From Oscillospiraceae bacterium (GTDB taxonomy: Bacteria > Bacillota > Clostridia > Oscillospirales > Oscillospiraceae), in NCBI GenBank assembly GCA_015067995.1, contig SVLJ01000004.1, forward strand, positions 62,001-126,000: a stretch of 64,000 bases of DNA. Reading direction: 5' to 3'. The translations under genes and the position numbers were made by a program. This document shows positions 25,545-33,733 of this stretch, piece by piece (the first letter of the stretch is position 1; each line of letters opens with the position of its first letter). The notes beneath the pieces are model-generated. The model saw only the letters and a program-made list of their open reading frames with translations, ran no database searches and was not told where the DNA came from.

Positions 25545-25635
25545 TATCCACCATAATCCACTGTATATAAGTGCCCCGCGCATTTATAATGATAAAAATT
25601 GAAATAAAATAAAAAACATTTGGAGGTACATTTTT

Positions 25636-25875
25636 ATGGTTAAGATCAGACTGCGCCGCATGGGCGCCAAGAAGGCTCCTTTCTATCGCGTTGTTGTCGC
25701 CGATTCCCGTTTCCCCCGCGATGGTCGCTTCATCGAAGAGCTGGGCACCTACAATCCCTGCGTCAGCCCCGCTGAGATCAAGATCGACGCCGAGCGCGCC
25801 CAGGCTTGGATCAAGTCCGGTGCACAGCCCACCGATACTGTCCGCGCTCTGCTGAAAAAGGTCGACGTCCTCTAA
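25636..25875 (+). CDS. rpsP: 30S ribosomal protein S16
   Basis: This 79-residue protein has the complete S16 sequence pattern: [25 protein letters not shown] at the start and GTYNPC near residue 38. It binds 16S rRNA during 30S assembly. TTGGAGG precedes the ATG. A TATAAT box at 25585-25590 may give this segment an internal promoter, though no good -35 element is seen. Confidence 0.98.
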   Translation: MVKIRLRRMGAKKAPFYRVVVADSRFPRDGRFIEELGTYNPCVSPAEIKIDAERAQAWIKSGAQPTDTVRALLKKVDVL

Positions 25876-25893
25876 TCATCGGAGGGCAGCATA

Positions 25894-26124
25894 ATGAAAG
25901 ACTTGCTGCTCTACATTGCCAGAAATCTTGTGGAGCACCCCGATGGTGTCACCGTCACCGAGATTCAGGGTGAGCAGGAACTGACTCTGGAACTACGCGT
26001 TGCCCCCGAGGACATGGGCAAGGTCATCGGTCGTCAGGGCCGCATCGCCAAGGAGATCCGCACCGTAGTGCGTTCCTACGCACAGCGCACCGGTGTCAAG
26101 GTTTCTGTTGACATTGTAGACTGA
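25894..26124 (+). CDS. khpA: KH-domain RNA-binding protein KhpA (YlqC)
   Basis: This 76-residue protein is a single KH domain, with the RNA-binding loop VIGRQGRIAKEIRTVVRSYA near 46-65. KhpA pairs with KhpB (Jag/EloR) in Gram-positive bacteria and affects cell elongation and small-RNA binding. It lies 18 bases after rpsP, the standard order rpsP-khpA-rimM-trmD, but here one extra gene separates it from rimM. CGGAGG precedes the ATG. Confidence 0.95.
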   Translation: MKDLLLYIARNLVEHPDGVTVTEIQGEQELTLELRVAPEDMGKVIGRQGRIAKEIRTVVRSYAQRTGVKVSVDIVD

Positions 26125-26134
26125 AAACAGCCAA

Positions 26135-26172
26135 AAAACACATCCGGACAAGCCGTCCGGATGTGTTTTGCT
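26135..26172 (+). terminator. Terminator after khpA
   Basis: A 15-bp perfect stem pairs 26135-26149 with 26155-26169 around a 5-base loop, ending in TTTT. It splits the ribosomal cluster into two transcripts. Confidence 0.88.
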
Positions 26173-26324
26173 GTCTGCACAGGCTGTAACAGCCCGCTTC
26201 TCTGCCGCATCATTTTGTCAGGGTTTCTTTCCATTCTTTGCGCATTTGTGCGGAAGACTTGCAGCGCCGAGGAATCAGCGATATAATTAAACAAAGCTGA
26301 AAATGTATGAACCGGGAGGCCGCT

Positions 26325-26627
26325 ATGGAATTTCAGTATGAGCCCAGACTTCTGGAGTATATGGAACAGAAAAAGAAGCGAACCATTGTGGTGGAGCTGG
26401 TGGAGATCAGCAATTCGGATCTGGACATCACTGAGCTGCATGTCCGCTTTGTGGATGCCCGGCTGCGAGAGCAATTTCTCAGCAAAAGAAAATACCGTCT
26501 GCATACCACGCCCCACGGCGAAGTCCTGATGCCCCGGTTTCCATTGAAGCTGGAAGAACCCGTGCGATTTGGCTTGAAATCCTTTTTATGCTTCCACAGC
26601 ATCACCTATTCCGGAATCCGTGTGTAA
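26325..26627 (+). CDS. Conserved hypothetical protein between khpA and rimM
   Basis: This 100-residue protein is read from ATG 26325, five bases after GGGAGG; an earlier ATG (26307) has no ribosome site. It looks like an alpha-beta protein with a charged N-terminus and the landmarks VVELVEISNSDLDITELHVRF (about 25-45), RKYRLHTTPHGEVLMPRF and FLCFHSITYSGIRV at the end. It has no signal peptide. Similar unnamed proteins occur in Oscillospiraceae genomes. The gene is isolated by a terminator before it and by the rimM promoter after it. I do not assign a function. Confidence 0.65.
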   Translation: MEFQYEPRLLEYMEQKKKRTIVVELVEISNSDLDITELHVRFVDARLREQFLSKRKYRLHTTPHGEVLMPRFPLKLEEPVRFGLKSFLCFHSITYSGIRV

Positions 26628-26643
26628 CCATACACCAATCCCC

Positions 26644-26672
26644 TTGCCTGCCCACCTAAAAGACGCTATACT
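26644..26672 (+). promoter_or_regulatory. Promoter of rimM-trmD
   Basis: TTGCCT (26644-26649) and TATACT (26667-26672) are 17 bases apart, about 50 bases before the rimM start. Confidence 0.7.
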
Positions 26673-26720
26673 ATATGGGGAAAATACGCCGCCTCAAGCG
26701 GCTTTTACAAGGAGACATCC

Positions 26721-27227
26721 ATGAAACTGGAATCCGTCAAAATCGGCCGCATTGTCAACGCCCACGGTATCCGCGGTGAAGTGCGCGTGCAGCCCTACCG
26801 TCAGGACCCGCAGTTCCTGACCCGCTTCAAAACCTTCTATATCAAGGGCGTGCCGGTGAAGCCCACCGCCTGCCATGTCCACAAGAGTCTGGTGCTGATG
26901 AAGCTCCCTGGCGTGGATGACATGAATGCTGCCCTGACCTACAAGGATACCGATATCTATCTCCGCCGTGACGATCCCAAGATCCCCCGGGACATGGTCT
27001 TTGACGAGGAGCTGCTGGATATGGAAGTCATCCGGGACGACACTGGTGAAAAGCTTGGCGTCATCACAGAGGTCACGGAATATCCCGCCCACGATGTCTA
27101 CACTGTCCGCGGCACCCGGGAGATCCTGATTCCCGCCGTACCGGATGTATTTATCAAATCTGTGGATCTGGAAGCCAATCAGATGGTGGTCCACATTCTG
27201 GAGGGGATGGACGGCAATGAGATTTGA
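26721..27227 (+). CDS. rimM: Ribosome maturation factor RimM
   Basis: This 168-residue protein has the RimM N-terminal barrel (IGRIVNAHGIRGEVRVQPY near 8-26) and the PRC-barrel domain (LLDMEVIRDDTGEKLGVITEV near 95-117, ILIPAVPDVFIKSVD near 138-152). It helps 30S head maturation through S19. AAGGAG precedes the ATG. It overlaps trmD by 11 bases, so the genes are coupled. Confidence 0.97.
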   Translation: MKLESVKIGRIVNAHGIRGEVRVQPYRQDPQFLTRFKTFYIKGVPVKPTACHVHKSLVLMKLPGVDDMNAALTYKDTDIYLRRDDPKIPRDMVFDEELLDMEVIRDDTGEKLGVITEVTEYPAHDVYTVRGTREILIPAVPDVFIKSVDLEANQMVVHILEGMDGNEI

Positions 27228-28002
27228 TATTATGACCCTCTTTCCCGCTTCGGTAGATGCCGTGCTGAACGTCAGCATTCTGGGCCGTGCCCAGGAACGC
27301 GGACACATCACCATTCAAAGCCATCAGATCCGGGACTACACCACCAATAAGCAAATGCAGGTAGATGACTATCCCTACGGCGGCGGCCGGGGCGCCGTGA
27401 TGCAGGCAGATCCCCTGTATCGCTGCTGGGATCACATATGCGAGGTCACCGGCAATCCTCATCCACATACCATCTTCCTCTCTCCCTGCGGACGCACCTT
27501 CAATCAGGAAGTAGCACGGGAGCTGAAGGCCAACTATGACCACATCGTTCTTGTCTGCGGACACTACGAGGGCATTGACCAGCGCTTCATCGACGAGTGC
27601 GTGGATGAGGAAATCTCCGTAGGCGATTTCGTCCTCACCGGCGGCGAAATTCCCGCCATGGCTGTCTGCGACGCCGTCTGTCGCATGGTCCCCGGCGTCC
27701 TTCCTGATGAGGAATGCTTCACAGAAGAGTCCCATTGGAACGGCCTGCTGGAATACCCTCAGTATTCCCACCCTTCCGAGTGGCATGGCCGCAAGGTTCC
27801 GGATGTGTTGCTCTCCGGCCATCACGCCAATATCGCCGCATGGCGCAAGAAAGAGAGCTACAAGCGTACCATGGCCAGACGCCCGGACATGTTCGCCCGA
27901 TTTGACGAATCCCAGCTTACTACCAAAGCAGAACGTAAAATTCTGCAGCAGGCCAAGGACGAGTTCCACGCCCAACAGGAATCCGACAGCGAGTTCTGCT
28001 GA
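27217..28002 (+). CDS. trmD: tRNA (guanine37-N1)-methyltransferase TrmD
   Basis: This 261-residue protein is read from the ATG at 27217 inside the end of rimM. It shows the SPOUT methyltransferase marks: MRFDIMTLFP at the start, YGGGRGAVMQADPL near 55-68, CGHYEGIDQRFID near 113-125 and the trefoil-knot region ISVGDFVLTGGEIPAM near 132-147. It modifies G37 next to the anticodon and prevents frameshifting. The longer open frame from 27145 has no support. Confidence 0.97.
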   Translation: MRFDIMTLFPASVDAVLNVSILGRAQERGHITIQSHQIRDYTTNKQMQVDDYPYGGGRGAVMQADPLYRCWDHICEVTGNPHPHTIFLSPCGRTFNQEVARELKANYDHIVLVCGHYEGIDQRFIDECVDEEISVGDFVLTGGEIPAMAVCDAVCRMVPGVLPDEECFTEESHWNGLLEYPQYSHPSEWHGRKVPDVLLSGHHANIAAWRKKESYKRTMARRPDMFARFDESQLTTKAERKILQQAKDEFHAQQESDSEFC

Positions 28003-28020
28003 CAGCAGGAGGCAACGATT

Positions 28021-28782
28021 ATGGCGCTCTTTCAATGCACATTCCGATCTCAGGTAATCGGCAGCAATGTATCCTTTAACGTAATCATCCCCGAACAGTG
28101 CAAGGAGGACATCCCCGTTGTCCTGCTGCTCCACGGCCACAGCGGAAATCAGGATGAGTGGCTTCGGAATACGCCTATCGAACGCTATGCAAAGCAGTAT
28201 CAGGTGGCTATGGTCATGCCCAGCGGCCAAAAAAGCTGGTTTTGCGACATGAAGTATGGCGAAAAATACTATACCTACATCACGCAGGAACTGATGGAAT
28301 ATGTCCGCACAATCTTTCCCATCAGTAAAAAGCGGGAGAAAACCTTCGTTGCTGGTCTCTCGATGGGTGGCTACGGTGCGCTGAAGATTGCGCTGGCCGA
28401 AAGCGACCGCTTTGCCGCCTGCGGTGCACTTTCCGGTGCAGTGGATATTCACGCACGTTTCGCTCTGGGCAATCGCCATGAGGATGGCATCAACATCTGG
28501 GGAGAAAACTATCTGGATGTCATTCCCGGTTCTGTGGACGACACCTACGAGCTCACCCGCCGTCTGGAGGCAGAGAACAGGCCCAAGCCCTGGATCTATC
28601 AGGCATGCGGCACTGAGGACAAGCGTCTTCATGAAAACCATCTTTTTCGGGACTTCATCCGGGACAGAGGATATATCTACGAGTATTTTGAAGGTCCGGG
28701 CAAACACGACTGGCTCTTCTGGAATACGCATATTGTCAAAGCGCTGGACTTCTTCCAGCGCTGCATGGATGAAAATCAATAG
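28021..28782 (+). CDS. Alpha/beta-hydrolase esterase (tributyrin/acetyl-esterase EstA type)
   Basis: This 253-residue protein has the esterase-D fold: LLLHGHSGNQDEWLR near 38-52, the nucleophile elbow GLSMGGYGALKIAL near 117-130, and the catalytic His in GPGKHDWLFW near 228-237. Lack of a signal peptide indicates a cytoplasmic enzyme. Relatives include tributyrin esterases and S-formylglutathione-hydrolase-like proteins; the natural substrate is uncertain. AGGAGG stands before the ATG. It lies 18 bases after trmD and may be co-transcribed with it. A terminator follows. Confidence 0.88.
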   Translation: MALFQCTFRSQVIGSNVSFNVIIPEQCKEDIPVVLLLHGHSGNQDEWLRNTPIERYAKQYQVAMVMPSGQKSWFCDMKYGEKYYTYITQELMEYVRTIFPISKKREKTFVAGLSMGGYGALKIALAESDRFAACGALSGAVDIHARFALGNRHEDGINIWGENYLDVIPGSVDDTYELTRRLEAENRPKPWIYQACGTEDKRLHENHLFRDFIRDRGYIYEYFEGPGKHDWLFWNTHIVKALDFFQRCMDENQ

Positions 28783-28793
28783 CTATTTTTAGG

Positions 28794-28826
28794 AACTGCC
28801 GCACGAGCTTTGCGGCAGTTTTTTCT
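28794..28826 (+). terminator. Terminator after esterase gene
   Basis: AACTGCCGCA (28794-28803) pairs with TGCGGCAGTT (28811-28820), followed by five T. Confidence 0.88.
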
Positions 28827-28837
28827 GTAAAAAAGCC

Positions 28838-28866
28838 TTGACCAATACTCCCCCGGGGTATAAAAT
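28838..28866 (+). promoter_or_regulatory. Promoter of the copper operon
   Basis: TTGACC (28838-28843) and TAAAAT (28861-28866) are 17 bases apart; the first CsoR-type operator fills the spacer. Confidence 0.8.
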
Positions 28867-28891
28867 AATCAAGGATACTCCCCCGGGGTAT
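28845..28891 (+). promoter_or_regulatory. Twin CsoR-type operators
   Basis: The same 17-base motif ATACTCCCCCGGGGTAT occurs at 28845-28861 and 28875-28891, 30 bases apart. A GC-rich centre flanked by AT arms is the type of site bound by CsoR repressors. The first copy lies between -35 and -10, and the second just after the transcription start. The csoR gene is in the same operon, so copper-relieved autorepression is the likely logic. Confidence 0.85.
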
Positions 28892-28924
28892 TCACATATT
28901 TCCTGTTCCGAAGGAGGCAGTCCC

Positions 28925-31165
28925 ATGCGCACCGAAAAATACGACATTACCGGTATGCACTGCGCCGCATGCAGCTCAGCAGTGGAGCGGGTCACCCGGA
29001 AACTGCCGGGCGTTTTCCGCAGTGAGGTCAATCTCACCACCGGTATTATGAACATTGAATACGACGATTCCCAGACTACTCGCGAGGACATTTGCAAAAA
29101 GGTGGAAAAGGCCGGTTTTGGTTGTGCTCTCCATCAGGATGAGCCTGCCCCCAAGACGGAGGAAGACAAGAAAAACGCCGCCGATGAAGCTTACCGCGTA
29201 CAGAAGCGCAATCTCATCGGTGCGGCCGTTTTCTCTTCGGTTCTGCTCTATGCTTCTATGGGACAGATGCTGCCCTCCCCTCTCCCCCTGCCAGATCTTT
29301 TCTCCATGGCCACGCACCCTGTCAACTTTGCCATCCTCCAGTTGGTCCTGACTATCCCCGTCCTCATATTCGGAAAGGCATATCTCACAGGCGGCATCTC
29401 AGCACTGATCCACAAAAATCCCAACATGGACTCTCTTGTAGCCATCGGCTCCAGTTGTTCCTTTGCATACAGTCTGGTGATGACCTTCCTGATTTCAGAT
29501 CATCACCATCATGTGCATGACCTGTACTATGAGTCCGCTGCCACAGTGCTGACGCTGATCATGTTGGGCAAATTTCTGGAAGCCCGCAGCGTCCAAAAGA
29601 CAAAAGGCGCCATCACAAAACTTATGGAGCTGAAGCCGGATACCGCGCTGCTGGCAGATGGACGTGAAGTCCCCACCGCCTCTCTGAAGGTCGGCGATGT
29701 GATTCTGGTAAAACCCGGTTCCAATATTGCCGCTGACGGCGTTGTGATTCAGGGACACGGCAGTGTCAACGAAGCCATGCTCACCGGTGAAAGCCTGCCT
29801 GTGGACAAGGAGCCCGGCAGTGAAGTCATCGGCGGCAGCGTCAATCAGGAAGGCCTTCTGCACGTAAAGGTCAGCCGCGTGGGCGCAGATTCCACGCTCT
29901 CCAAAATCATCCAGTTTGTGGAGGACGCCCAGGGCAAAAAGGCACCCATCGCAAAAATTGCTGACAAAGTCGCCGGCGTATTCGTTCCCGTGGTCATGTG
30001 CATCGCTGCTGTAGCCGCTATCATCTGGGCCATCGCCGGTCAGGACATTTCCTTTGTGCTGCGGATCTTTACATCGGTCCTGGTGATCGCCTGTCCCTGC
30101 GCACTGGGTCTGGCTACTCCCACGGCCATCATGGTGGGCACCGGACTGGGCGCTTCCAACGGCATTCTCATTCGCAGCGGCGAAGCACTGGAAACCACGC
30201 ACACCGTTACCACCGTCGTGTTGGACAAGACCGGCACAGTCACAGAAGGCAAGCCCACAGTCCAGTCCATCGTACCTGCAGCAGACATTACCGAACAGCA
30301 GCTTCTGACGATTGCAGCTACGGCTGAGGCCGGTTCCAGCCATCCCCTCGCCCAAGCCGTTATGAATTGCGCCACAGAACGCGGCGTCACCTTTTCCTCT
30401 GCACCGCAGCAACTGGAAAACCTCTCCGGACGCGGTCTTCGGGCAGATATCGACGGAACAGTGGTGCTTGCTGGCAGTCAGCGGCTGCTGGAGGAATCCG
30501 GCGTGGATATAGCGGCGCTGATCCCCTCTGCACAGCAGTTTGCCGCACAGGGGCATACACTGCTGTGGTTTGCGCAAAACGGAAAGGCTCTGGGACTGAT
30601 CACCGTGGCAGACCCCATCAAGAGCGGCAGTTCGGCCGCCATCGCCAAGCTGCGCGCAGACGGCATCCGTACCATTCTGCTCACCGGCGACAACCGTCTG
30701 GCTGCAGAAGCCATTGGCAAGCAGGCCGGCGTGGATGAAGTCATTGCCGAAGTTCTTCCCGAAGAGAAAGCCGCCGTTGTGCAGCGTCTGCAGAAGAACG
30801 GTGCAGCCGTAATGATGGTGGGCGACGGCATCAACGACGCGCCGGCACTGGCGCAGGCAGATGTGGGCTGTGCCATCGGCAACGGCAGTGACATTGCCAT
30901 CGAATCCGCTTCTGTGATCCTGATGCGCAGCGATCTGGCAGATGTGGCAAAAGCCATTCACCTTTCCCGCCTGACCATCCGCAACATCAAGCAGAATCTC
31001 TTCTGGGCCTTCTGCTACAACACTATCTGCATCCCGGTGGCAGCCGGTATTCTCTATCCCGCGTTCCAAATTCTGCTGACACCCATGATCGCCGGAGCCG
31101 CCATGTCTATGAGTTCCCTTTGCGTGGTCAGCAACGCACTGCGGCTGCGCACCAAAAAGCTGTGA
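28925..31165 (+). CDS. copA: Copper-exporting P1B-type ATPase CopA
   Basis: This 746-residue protein starts at ATG 28925 behind GAAGGAGG; a longer frame reaches into the operators. It has one HMA metal-binding domain with MHCAAC (Cys13, Cys16), eight membrane segments, the Cu(I) motif CPCALGLATP near residue 393, the phosphorylation site DKTGTVTEG near 433, the SSHPLA (HP) motif near 478 and GDGINDAPAL near 630. This is a standard Cu(I) efflux pump in the cytoplasmic membrane. csoR and copZ follow. Confidence 0.97.
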   Translation: MRTEKYDITGMHCAACSSAVERVTRKLPGVFRSEVNLTTGIMNIEYDDSQTTREDICKKVEKAGFGCALHQDEPAPKTEEDKKNAADEAYRVQKRNLIGAAVFSSVLLYASMGQMLPSPLPLPDLFSMATHPVNFAILQLVLTIPVLIFGKAYLTGGISALIHKNPNMDSLVAIGSSCSFAYSLVMTFLISDHHHHVHDLYYESAATVLTLIMLGKFLEARSVQKTKGAITKLMELKPDTALLADGREVPTASLKVGDVILVKPGSNIAADGVVIQGHGSVNEAMLTGESLPVDKEPGSEVIGGSVNQEGLLHVKVSRVGADSTLSKIIQFVEDAQGKKAPIAKIADKVAGVFVPVVMCIAAVAAIIWAIAGQDISFVLRIFTSVLVIACPCALGLATPTAIMVGTGLGASNGILIRSGEALETTHTVTTVVLDKTGTVTEGKPTVQSIVPAADITEQQLLTIAATAEAGSSHPLAQAVMNCATERGVTFSSAPQQLENLSGRGLRADIDGTVVLAGSQRLLEESGVDIAALIPSAQQFAAQGHTLLWFAQNGKALGLITVADPIKSGSSAAIAKLRADGIRTILLTGDNRLAAEAIGKQAGVDEVIAEVLPEEKAAVVQRLQKNGAAVMMVGDGINDAPALAQADVGCAIGNGSDIAIESASVILMRSDLADVAKAIHLSRLTIRNIKQNLFWAFCYNTICIPVAAGILYPAFQILLTPMIAGAAMSMSSLCVVSNALRLRTKKL

Positions 31166-31178
31166 GAGGAGGTCTGTA

Positions 31179-31490
31179 ATGTCGGACAACAAGATAGATG
31201 ACACCTGCTGTCGCCATAAACATCGCGAAAACAGTGAGCAGGCTGCTCTGATCCGCCGTCTGAACCGCATTGAAGGTCAGATCCGCGGCATTCGCGGTAT
31301 GGTGGAAAAGGATGCATACTGCACGGATATCCTCCAACAGGTCTCTGCCGCCCAATCTGCCCTGAATGGCTTTTCCCGTGAGCTGCTGGGCAGCCACATT
31401 CGTTCCTGCGTGGTGCAGGATATTCAAAACGGCGATCTGGAGGTTGTCGAGGAATTGCTCTCTACCATCCAGAAGCTGATGAGCCGCTAA
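31179..31490 (+). CDS. csoR: Copper-sensing repressor CsoR
   Basis: This 103-residue helical protein of the DUF156 family has RRLNRIEGQIRGIRGMVEKD (about 29-48) and a C-H-C copper-binding set: Cys in YCTDIL (near 51), His and Cys in GSHIRSCV (near 75-80). Cu(I) binding releases it from GC-rich operators such as the two before copA. It also has an extra Cys/His N-terminus (CCRHKH) that may bind metal. AGAGGAGG lies before the ATG, 13 bases after copA. Confidence 0.94.
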   Translation: MSDNKIDDTCCRHKHRENSEQAALIRRLNRIEGQIRGIRGMVEKDAYCTDILQQVSAAQSALNGFSRELLGSHIRSCVVQDIQNGDLEVVEELLSTIQKLMSR

Positions 31491-31554
31491 TGTATCTGCA
31501 TGTGTATCAGTCAAATTTCTGCCGCCGGCAGTGAACAAAAAGGAGATTATCATT

Positions 31555-31749
31555 ATGAAAACTGTGTATGTTCCCGAAATGATGTGCCAGAACTGCGTGC
31601 GCCGCATCACCGAAGCACTCACTGAGGCCAAGCTGGATTTCACCGTGGATCTGGATACCAAGACCGTTTCCATCAACGGCTGCGAAAACTGCCTGAAAAC
31701 CGCCATCAGCGAACTGGATGATCTGGGTTTCTCCGCAGAGGTTCGTTGA
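31555..31749 (+). CDS. copZ: CopZ-like copper chaperone
   Basis: This 64-residue protein is a single HMA domain. The metal site is MMCQNC (residues 9-14), followed by a canonical beta-alpha-beta-beta-alpha-beta pattern ending DDLGFSAEV. A second CENC motif is near residue 43. It would hand Cu(I) to CopA. ATG 31555 is chosen behind AAAAGGAG; the open frame from 31531 starts in the ribosome site region. It is the last gene of the copper operon, before a strong terminator. Confidence 0.9.
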   Translation: MKTVYVPEMMCQNCVRRITEALTEAKLDFTVDLDTKTVSINGCENCLKTAISELDDLGFSAEVR

Positions 31750-31762
31750 ATACGCTTCCTGA

Positions 31763-31799
31763 AAATACCTGCTTTCCGTTGGAAAGCAGGTATTTTTTT
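31763..31799 (+). terminator. Terminator of the copper operon
   Basis: A 15-bp stem pairs 31763-31777 with 31781-31795 around GTT, leading into a T run. Confidence 0.9.
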
Positions 31800-31838
31800 A
31801 CCAGTGCATCCATATGGTGGTAATAAAAAAGCAGAAAC

Positions 31839-31867
31839 TTGACAATACTTCTTTCATGCGATATACT
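31839..31867 (+). promoter_or_regulatory. Promoter of the G5/3D protein gene
   Basis: A consensus -35 TTGACA (31839-31844) and a -10 TATACT (31862-31867) are 17 bases apart. Confidence 0.85.
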
Positions 31868-31913
31868 GTGCAAAGTTTTGTCAAAAGGACAACCCAATGG
31901 AAAAAGGAGTTTT

Positions 31914-32708
31914 ATGCGTAAAAATTATCATCAAAACCGGAAAAGCTTCTGTCTTTTGCTGGCCGCCGCTGCCTTGCTGACAGCCTCCGCCTGGCTCTCT
32001 TCCGGCAAAGCCAACGCCCTGTTCACGATAGCCGACAGCTCCGAAACAAGCACTGCACCGGTTGTGGAAACAGAGATCATCCCGACAGTCTCTTACTCCT
32101 GCCAGCAGACAACAGAGGACATTCCATATGAGACCATACGGATCGCCTCCCCCGACCTGCCTGTTGGGGAAGAGCGGGTCGCACAGATTGGTTCCAAGGG
32201 ACTCCGCATCTGCGACTATGAAGTGATCTGTTATGCTGGTACGGAAATCGACCGACTTTTGTTGACAGAGACAGTTGAGCCTGCAGTGGATGAGATTATC
32301 GAATACGGCACTGCCGTATCCACTGTGGATGCAGAAGATCGCATCACAGAGGTACAGAAAAACGAAGATGGCAGCGGTGTGCTGACCTTTGCTTCCGGCG
32401 GCACTATGCGGTTCTCTGCTGTCAAGGACGTCACCGCCACCGCCTACACTGCCGGCCGCGGCGGCGCAGGCTACATCACCGCCAGCGGCACGCCCGCCCG
32501 CGCCGGTGCCGTAGCCGTAGATCGGCGAGTCATTCCGTTGGGCAGCAAGCTGTATATCGTCACCAATGACGGAAAGTATGTCTACGGTATTGCCGTGGCA
32601 GAGGATACCGGCGTCATCGGCAACCGCGTGGATCTTTACTATGACGACTATGATCAGTGCATCATTTTCGGTCGCAGAGCCGCTACCATCTATATTCTGG
32701 AAGACTGA
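31914..32708 (+). CDS. Secreted G5 and 3D domain protein (resuscitation/lytic type)
   Basis: This 264-residue protein has a signal or anchor segment (about residues 12-30), then a G5 domain (about 70-140; IPYETIRIASPDLPVGEERV...GLRICDYEV). The C-terminal 3D domain (about 175-264) has the three conserved Asp positions (AVDRRVIPLGSKLYI, IAVAEDTGVI, VDLYYDDYDQC) of MltA-like lytic transglycosylase folds. Clostridial and bacillary homologues (YabE, YuiC) act on cell-wall glycan. ATG 31914 lies behind AAAAAGGAG. It has its own promoter and terminator. Confidence 0.9.
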   Translation: MRKNYHQNRKSFCLLLAAAALLTASAWLSSGKANALFTIADSSETSTAPVVETEIIPTVSYSCQQTTEDIPYETIRIASPDLPVGEERVAQIGSKGLRICDYEVICYAGTEIDRLLLTETVEPAVDEIIEYGTAVSTVDAEDRITEVQKNEDGSGVLTFASGGTMRFSAVKDVTATAYTAGRGGAGYITASGTPARAGAVAVDRRVIPLGSKLYIVTNDGKYVYGIAVAEDTGVIGNRVDLYYDDYDQCIIFGRRAATIYILED

Positions 32709-32710
32709 GA

Positions 32711-32745
32711 AAACAGGCTGCGTGAAGTTCACGCAGCCTGTTTTT
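32711..32745. terminator. Bidirectional terminator between G5/3D gene and dipeptidase
   Basis: A long near-perfect inverted repeat runs from 32711 to 32743 (AAACAGGCTGCG... paired with its complement), with T residues after it. Confidence 0.88.
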
Positions 32746-32749
32746 CGTG

Positions 32750-33721
32750 TTATTTCACCACATCGCGGATCACCCGCAGGGCATTTCGCCAACAGATTTT
32801 CTCCACTTCTTCTTCGGTAAAGACACGTAGGAGTCCATCCACCAGCATAGGCATACCGGCATAGTCATGAAACTCCACCTCTGCGTCGATGCCGTCAAAA
32901 TCCGAACCGAGAGCCACTGCATCAACGCCTGCCACATTGGCAATATATTGAGCATGGCGGACGATGTCCCCCACAGCGGCATAGCGACTTCCCTTATTCA
33001 GAAATCCGGCGTAGAAATTCACACCGCATACGCCGCCCCGATCACCGATGACGCGGAGCATATCATCTGTCAGGTTACGGCCTTTTTCACACAAAGCACG
33101 GGCGCAGGAATGAGATGCTGCAAAGGGTGCAGACGTATGCTTGGCGACATCCCAAAAACCACCGTCCGACAGGTGGGATACGTCAATGATGATGCCCAGT
33201 TCTTCCATACGGCGAACGGCATCGATACCGAATGGTTTTAATCCCAATTGCATTCTCTCAGGATCAGCGCTCTGCGGATATCCCAGCGAATTCTCCCAGT
33301 CCCATGTCAGGGACATCATGCGGACACCCATCTGATAGAATGTATCTACCCGCTCTATCTTCCCTTCCAGCGCCACAGCATCCTCCACGCTCAACACGGA
33401 AGACATCAGTCCCTTCTCATCATTGCGCAGGATGTCATTGCAGGTATACGCAGGTGCAATGATATCCGCATTGGCTGTCAGTTCCTTTTGGTAGCAGGCA
33501 TAGATCCACTGCACATATTCATACGGCGTCAGCGTCAAGCCTACTCGCTGCAAGGACGCATGGCTTCTGGTGAAGATGGCAAAAAACTGCGCCATAGCTC
33601 CCCCCTTCCGCAGCTTACCGAGATTGATATCGCAGTTTCCGTCCCGCAAGCCCATTGAGCCATTGGAACGTGCAATCTTATCAATGGTATCACAATGCAG
33701 GTCAATCACTTTTGCACACAT
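32750..33721 (-). CDS. M19-family membrane dipeptidase
   Basis: This 323-residue protein has the renal-dipeptidase zinc motif DLHCDT (residues 7-12), then SVEDAVALEG near 115, IDVSHLSDGGFWDV near 190, SHSCARALCEKGRNL near 215 and GSDFDGID near 275. It hydrolyses dipeptides, including those with a D-residue. No signal peptide is visible, so it is probably cytoplasmic. Start at ATG 33721 with GGGAGG upstream. The decayed MFS gene lies 12 bases upstream on the same strand, so a transporter-plus-dipeptidase operon once existed. Confidence 0.93.
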   Translation of the reverse strand: MCAKVIDLHCDTIDKIARSNGSMGLRDGNCDINLGKLRKGGAMAQFFAIFTRSHASLQRVGLTLTPYEYVQWIYACYQKELTANADIIAPAYTCNDILRNDEKGLMSSVLSVEDAVALEGKIERVDTFYQMGVRMMSLTWDWENSLGYPQSADPERMQLGLKPFGIDAVRRMEELGIIIDVSHLSDGGFWDVAKHTSAPFAASHSCARALCEKGRNLTDDMLRVIGDRGGVCGVNFYAGFLNKGSRYAAVGDIVRHAQYIANVAGVDAVALGSDFDGIDAEVEFHDYAGMPMLVDGLLRVFTEEEVEKICWRNALRVIRDVVK

Positions 33722-33733
33722 GAGAATTCCTCC

